Made by a program: the position numbers and the translations under genes | The notes under the pieces: generated by a model | What the model saw: only the letters and a program-made list of their open reading frames with translations | Databases searched by the model: none | Told to the model about the DNA's origin: nothing | Shown: positions 60,225-64,000 of the stretch, one piece after another | How positions within the stretch are numbered: the stretch's first letter is position 1 | Layout of the letters: each line of letters starts with the position of its first letter | NCBI GenBank assembly: GCA_963755985.1 | Contig: CAVWLO010000002.1 | Span: 806,001 to 870,000 of the forward strand | Direction of reading: 5' to 3' | DNA from: DASXMT01 sp963755985 | GTDB lineage: Bacteria; Actinomycetota; Acidimicrobiia; Acidimicrobiales; RAAP-2 | DNA length: 64,000 nt

Positions 60225-60868
60225 CCGACGAGCTTGTGCGATCCGACAGGCGACCGTCTCGGCGTGGCCTTCGTCGTCGGCAGGCCGGCGTGGAAGCGAA
60301 CGCCCGGCTCACCGCGTCAGTGGCTGTCGTGCTCTTTGTCCTGCTGGCTGCGGAAGGATTGACGATCCTGCGGATCCGGAACCTGCTCACGCCCCACGTC
60401 TTCATCGGCATGTTGCTTGTGCCGCCGGTCCTCTTGAAGATTGGCAGCACCACCTGGCGGTTCGCTCGGTACTATCTGGGGTCTCCCGAGTACCGGCGAA
60501 AGGGTCCTCCGCCTCTGGCGTTGCGCCTGCTCGGTCCACTGTTGGTTGCCCTCACGACGGTGGTCTTTGCCTCGGGAATAGCGCTCCTTCTCGCTCCTGC
60601 AGGTTGGCACGACCGACTGCTCTTCGTGCACAAGGCCAGCTTCATCGTCTGGATTGCCGCCCTGGCCGTTCACGTGCTCGGGCACATCCTCGACACCGCC
60701 CGCCTGGCTCCTCGGGACTGGATGCATCGCACCCGCAAGCAGGTGAGCGGGGCGGGGCTACGCCAATGGAGCATCGCGTTGAGCTTGGCCCTCGGCTTCG
60801 TTCTTGCCCTGATTACCGTTCCCGAGGTCGGCCGATGGTTGGCTGCCGGGGGCGTCCACCATGGCTGA
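60221..60868 (+). CDS. Cytochrome b561-like membrane protein
   Basis: 215 residues. Five hydrophobic segments with His residues at membrane ends: LLTPHVFIGMLLVPPVLLKI, LLFVHKASFIVWIAALAVHV and GHILDTA. This resembles the cytochrome b/b6-type four-helix haem proteins. It probably connects the soluble electron carriers to the quinone pool or to the outside. Confidence 0.75.
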   Translation: MTDELVRSDRRPSRRGLRRRQAGVEANARLTASVAVVLFVLLAAEGLTILRIRNLLTPHVFIGMLLVPPVLLKIGSTTWRFARYYLGSPEYRRKGPPPLALRLLGPLLVALTTVVFASGIALLLAPAGWHDRLLFVHKASFIVWIAALAVHVLGHILDTARLAPRDWMHRTRKQVSGAGLRQWSIALSLALGFVLALITVPEVGRWLAAGGVHHG

Positions 60869-60892
60869 TCAAAGCACCATGGCTGATCAAAG
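60857..60892 (+). repeat. Tandem 18-bp direct repeat
   Basis: caccatggctgatcaaag occurs twice in a row, the first copy covering the stop codon of the b561-like gene. Probably a slippage duplication. Confidence 0.7.
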
Positions 60893-60997
60893 AAGAAGGA
60901 GCCCCATCCTGGCGCCGCTTGTTCTGAGCCACTCCTGATCCGTGGTTCGCGCTACCGGCGGTCGACGTCTGGTCGAGTCCTCGATGTCGCATCACCG

Positions 60998-61762
60998 GTG
61001 AGCGCGCCAACCCGACACTCGACTCCACCCTTGGATGCGAGTTCGCGTCGGCGTGACGGCTTACCGCGGTTGTCATTGCCCCTCGCCGGGGTGACCGTCG
61101 TCGGTGCCTCGCTGTCTCACCGCTACCCGGGACCCCTCGGCGAGGTCTCGGTACTCGAGGACGCAACCTTCGAGGTGCCCGCAGGTGGGTACGCAGCGCT
61201 GGTGGGAGCCTCGGGAGCGGGCAAGACGACCCTGCTTGCCCTGATCGGCGGTCTGGAGCGGGTCCAGTCAGGAAGCCTGTTGGTCGGCGGGATCGACGTG
61301 GCTGAGCTCGGAGGCGACTCGCTGGCCGACTACCGTCGCCAGACCGTTGGATTCATCTTTCAGAATTTCGGGCTTCTCGAGGCATTGACCGCACTGGAAA
61401 ACGTTGAAATGGCGGCAGTCCTGGCCGGGGAACGAGCGGCCACTCGCCGTATCCGCGCCCGGGAGCTACTGGCGTCGGTCGGCATGTCCCACCGATTGAG
61501 CCATCGTCCGGGTGCCCTTTCCGGTGGGGAACGCCAGCGGGTGGCGATAGCCCGGGCCCTGGTCAACCGGCCCCGTCTGGTCCTCGCCGACGAGCCCACC
61601 GGTAACCTCGATGCCGATACCTCCGAGGACGTCATACGCCTGTTGGAGTCGCTTCGAGAGGACCACGGGTGCACGCTCTTGGTCGTCACCCATGACAGGG
61701 TGCTCGCACGGAGAGCATCGGAGCGGCTCGCCCTCGATCGCGGTCGGATCCAGGCGTCGTGA
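60998..61762 (+). CDS. ABC transporter ATP-binding protein (MacB/LolD type)
   Basis: 254 residues, GTG start. Walker A GASGAGKTTLLALIGG, Q loop FIFQNFGLLEALTALENVEM, signature LSGGERQRVAIARALVN, Walker B LVLADEPTGNLD and H loop VTHD. The next gene, which starts right at its stop, is the FtsX-like permease. Such pairs export peptides or lipoproteins or act as mechanotransmitters. Confidence 0.95.
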   Translation: MSAPTRHSTPPLDASSRRRDGLPRLSLPLAGVTVVGASLSHRYPGPLGEVSVLEDATFEVPAGGYAALVGASGAGKTTLLALIGGLERVQSGSLLVGGIDVAELGGDSLADYRRQTVGFIFQNFGLLEALTALENVEMAAVLAGERAATRRIRARELLASVGMSHRLSHRPGALSGGERQRVAIARALVNRPRLVLADEPTGNLDADTSEDVIRLLESLREDHGCTLLVVTHDRVLARRASERLALDRGRIQAS

Positions 61763-63121
61763 GTGAGCAGCAGGGACATCGATGATCCCGTGAGCTGGTC
61801 CGATGCTTTCCGCCTGGCGGTACGAAACGTGTTGCGCCGTCCGGGTCGCGCCGCATTGACCGTCACCGCCGTCGCGCTGGCCGCCGCCCTATTCACCGCC
61901 ATGTTGACCATGGCGGCCACGGCTCAGGGCCGGGTGCTGAACCAGCTGGCCAACGGAGGACCGTTGGCCGGGATACAGGTAGCCGCGGCGGCCGCTCAAC
62001 CATCACAGCTCGGCAGCGACAACCCGACCCAGGGAGCTCCAAAGCCCATCACGCAGGGGGCACGGTCACGAATCAGCCGCCTTGCCGGTGTGGTATCGGT
62101 GCTCCCGATCGTGACGGCCCAGACCGTGGTCATCTGGCCGAACCACGCTGTCGCCCCGAGCGCAGTGAGGCACGAACCAGAGGGTTCTCGCGGCGCCGTC
62201 TTCGACGAGATGGTGGGGGTCGATCTCAGTCACGCCGCCGACCTTCCGATCACGATTCTCGAGGGCCGCATTCCCGCACCCGGTTCGCTCACTGAGGTGG
62301 CCGTGACGCCGGCGTTCCTCTCCAAGTACGGCATCGGTCGCACCCATCTGGCAAGCGCTCTCGGTGCCGTCGTCGAGCTCGGAGCCCCGCGCGGCTTTCG
62401 GGATCCAGGTGGCGTCGCCGCGTTCCGCAGCAGATGGACTCGGGCAACCATCGTCGGAGTGGTCGCCCAGGAGGCCGGTGCGGGCGGCGTCCTTGCTTCA
62501 TTGCCCCTGGCCACGGCGAACCACGCCTGGACGGCCGCCGGGGATCCCTCAGTCGACACCGATGCCCCGAGGTCCCCGTATGCGGGCCTCTTTGTGTCCG
62601 CCCGGGGGCTGGGGCAGGTGTCACAGGTTCGATCCGAGATCACCGGCCTCGGCTACTCGACGAGCGCCCCGGAGAACATCATCACCACCGTTGAACGATA
62701 CGTCCACGTGGTCGAGATCGTGCTCGGCGGCGTGGGCGTGATCGCACTGGCCATCGCCGCCCTCGGCATCACCAATGCGCTCCTTGCCGCCGTCCGGGAA
62801 CGGAGGAGGGAAATCGGGATACTGAAGGCGGTGGGGGCACGGGACCGCGATGTCCTCCGGACGTTCTTGATCGAGGCGGCAGTGATCGGGGCACTCGGTG
62901 GCCTGATCGGGACGATCATCGGCCTCCTCCTCGCCCGCATCGTGGCCGCGGTCGTCGACGGCTATCTCGCCGGCCAGGGTCTCGCCGGCGTCCACCTAGG
63001 CATCCCCTACGTGCTCGTGCTCCTGGCCGTCGCCGGATCAGCGGGACTGTCACTCCTGGCCGGTTTGTTTCCCGCTCGTCGAGCAGCTCGGCTGCCGGCA
63101 CGTGAGGCGGTCGAGCTGTGA
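61763..63121 (+). CDS. FtsX/MacB-like ABC permease
   Basis: 452 residues, GTG start. N-terminal helix after AFRLAVRNVLRRPGRAALTV, a large extracytoplasmic domain (about residues 60-300), then three helices with the FtsX core ALAIAALGITNALLAAVRER followed by RREIGILKAVGARDRDVLRT. Overlaps the next gene by four bases. Confidence 0.93.
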   Translation: MSSRDIDDPVSWSDAFRLAVRNVLRRPGRAALTVTAVALAAALFTAMLTMAATAQGRVLNQLANGGPLAGIQVAAAAAQPSQLGSDNPTQGAPKPITQGARSRISRLAGVVSVLPIVTAQTVVIWPNHAVAPSAVRHEPEGSRGAVFDEMVGVDLSHAADLPITILEGRIPAPGSLTEVAVTPAFLSKYGIGRTHLASALGAVVELGAPRGFRDPGGVAAFRSRWTRATIVGVVAQEAGAGGVLASLPLATANHAWTAAGDPSVDTDAPRSPYAGLFVSARGLGQVSQVRSEITGLGYSTSAPENIITTVERYVHVVEIVLGGVGVIALAIAALGITNALLAAVRERRREIGILKAVGARDRDVLRTFLIEAAVIGALGGLIGTIIGLLLARIVAAVVDGYLAGQGLAGVHLGIPYVLVLLAVAGSAGLSLLAGLFPARRAARLPAREAVEL

Positions 63122-63876
63122 GGCGGGGTCGAGTGGTCGGCGCCCTCGCCGCTGCCCTCGTCCTGGCTGGTTGCACGAGCGCCATGCCGACTTCGAAGCC
63201 CCGTTCGACGTCCAAGCCGGTGGTCTACGTGGCCGTGGGCGCCGGTGCATCAGTTGGCGTCGGACTGAATGATCCTCTTATCGAGGCCTGGACCCAGCTC
63301 TTTTATCGGGATTCGTTGCCGTCATCGGCCGTATTTGTCAACATGGCGGTGCCGGAGTCGACGGCGCTGCAGGCGCTGCAGGCACAAGTTCCCACTGCGG
63401 TCAGCCTGAAACCTACCGTGGCGACGGTCTGGTTGAACGTTGACGATGTCTTCGACGGTGTTGGCCCCTCCGTCTACGGAAGTGAGCTCCGATCCATCGC
63501 GTCCAGCCTCTCCCGGGCGGGCGCGACGACCGTCCTCCTAGCCAACACCCCGCCGCTCCAGCTCCTCCCGGCGTACCTGCATTGCCTGTCTGGCCAAGAG
63601 CCTGCCACCCAGACCTTCTCGTGCCCCTCGCCGGTGCCCAGCGCGAGGGCGCTCCAGACGGAGGTCGCGGCCTATAACGCCCAGATCGCCTCGGTGGCAT
63701 CGTCAACCGGCGCCGTGATCGTCAACCTCAACGCAGCGTACGGCCGCGCCGCGTGGGGCGGCACCGAAGCGACGCTCATCGGTCCAGACGGCATCGATCC
63801 TTCCCCAGCTGGCCAGGCGCTCGTGGCCCAGACCTTTGCCGATGCGCTGGCCAGCCGGACCCACTCCCGCTCATGA
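63118..63876 (+). CDS. Lipoprotein with SGNH-hydrolase-like domain
   Basis: 252 residues. Signal peptide with lipobox LVLAGC (Cys near residue 19). The body follows an SGNH/GDSL layout: VYVAVGAGASVGVG where GDS would lie (here GAS), ATVWLNVDDVFDG in place of the GxND block, and GPDGIDPSPAGQALVAQTFA in place of the DxxH region with His absent (DPSPAG). Catalytic activity is doubtful. Encoded with the ABC exporter, perhaps as its surface partner. Confidence 0.7.
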   Translation: MRRGRVVGALAAALVLAGCTSAMPTSKPRSTSKPVVYVAVGAGASVGVGLNDPLIEAWTQLFYRDSLPSSAVFVNMAVPESTALQALQAQVPTAVSLKPTVATVWLNVDDVFDGVGPSVYGSELRSIASSLSRAGATTVLLANTPPLQLLPAYLHCLSGQEPATQTFSCPSPVPSARALQTEVAAYNAQIASVASSTGAVIVNLNAAYGRAAWGGTEATLIGPDGIDPSPAGQALVAQTFADALASRTHSRS

Positions 63877-63943
63877 CGGCCCGGACCACGCCACTCACGG
63901 CCACGCCGACGAGGGGGTACCAGATCGACGATGGCGAACCCAA

Positions 63944-64000
63944 TCAGGTGCGGCGAGCGGCCGTGCACTGCACCTCGACGAGCATGTCGGGGTAGGCGAG
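63944..64000 (-). CDS. RidA-family protein, C-terminal end only
   Basis: The last 18 residues in the window read LAYPDMLVEVQCTAARRT before a TGA at 63944. The YPDMLVEVxxxAAR ending is typical of the RidA/YjgF enamine deaminases. The gene continues beyond the right edge. Confidence 0.5.
   Translation of the reverse strand, partial: LAYPDMLVEVQCTAARRT

Overview
The window is GC-rich chromosomal DNA from an actinobacterium. The class Acidimicrobiia is a guess from overall flavour, not a demonstration. Support for the phylum comes from the mec-cysO-cysM / metallo-beta-lactamase / rph / rdgB gene block, known from mycobacteria in almost the same order, from frequent GTG starts and ATGA overlaps, and from a PaaX-type regulator and a DUF3089-type hydrolase. 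At least three core genes (a PaaI-type thioesterase, glnD and the metallo-beta-lactamase gene before rph) are each broken by one short indel, so residual assembly errors are likely in places.

Layout. 1-16.6 kb is ordinary chromosome: nhaA (cut by the edge), a thioesterase, HU, an acetyltransferase, a PAP2 protein, a cobalamin riboswitch with a NiCoT transporter, a divergent desaturase/PaaX pair around a palindromic operator, a DUF3089 hydrolase, a GT-C-like membrane protein, acyl-CoA dehydrogenase, epoxide hydrolase, an MBL-rhodanese protein and an SDR. 16.7-41.3 kb is an accessory zone stacked on the 3' end of a tRNA-Val(GAC) gene. Four copies of the tRNA 3' half divide it. Element A (16.7-18.9 kb) is a wreck with remnants of prohead protease, its coiled-coil neighbour and an integrase. 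A middle island (18.9-27.8 kb) holds a putative metallopeptidase between inverted repeats, a flavodoxin/SRPBCC pair, zinc-ribbon membrane proteins, an Ltp-type lipoprotein cut by an IS256-family element and an hsdM stub. Element B (27,796-41,307) is flanked by perfect 57-bp repeats and carries integrase, excisionase-like HTH proteins, replication-type genes, HK97 capsid and protease, tiny zinc-binding proteins and cargo. I see no terminase, portal or tail gene. It resembles the phiRv1/phiRv2-like defective elements of mycobacteria, or a capsid-encoding satellite.

41.3-64 kb returns to chromosome: tRNA-Val, a PhyH-type oxygenase, tRNA-Cys, glnD, an L,D-transpeptidase, rdgB-rph-MBL, cysM-cysO-mec, smpB and tmRNA, which forms the trans-translation pair. 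A scarred stretch with fragments of VOC, TetR-like and response-regulator genes follows. Then comes a tightly overlapping operon: histidine kinase, Thr/Pro-rich membrane protein, ApbE flavin transferase, ferric-reductase-like membrane protein, NuoF-like flavoprotein, ferredoxin and b561-like protein. It is followed by a MacB-type ABC exporter and a lipoprotein. Together these look like a membrane electron-transfer chain with its own flavin-attachment enzyme.
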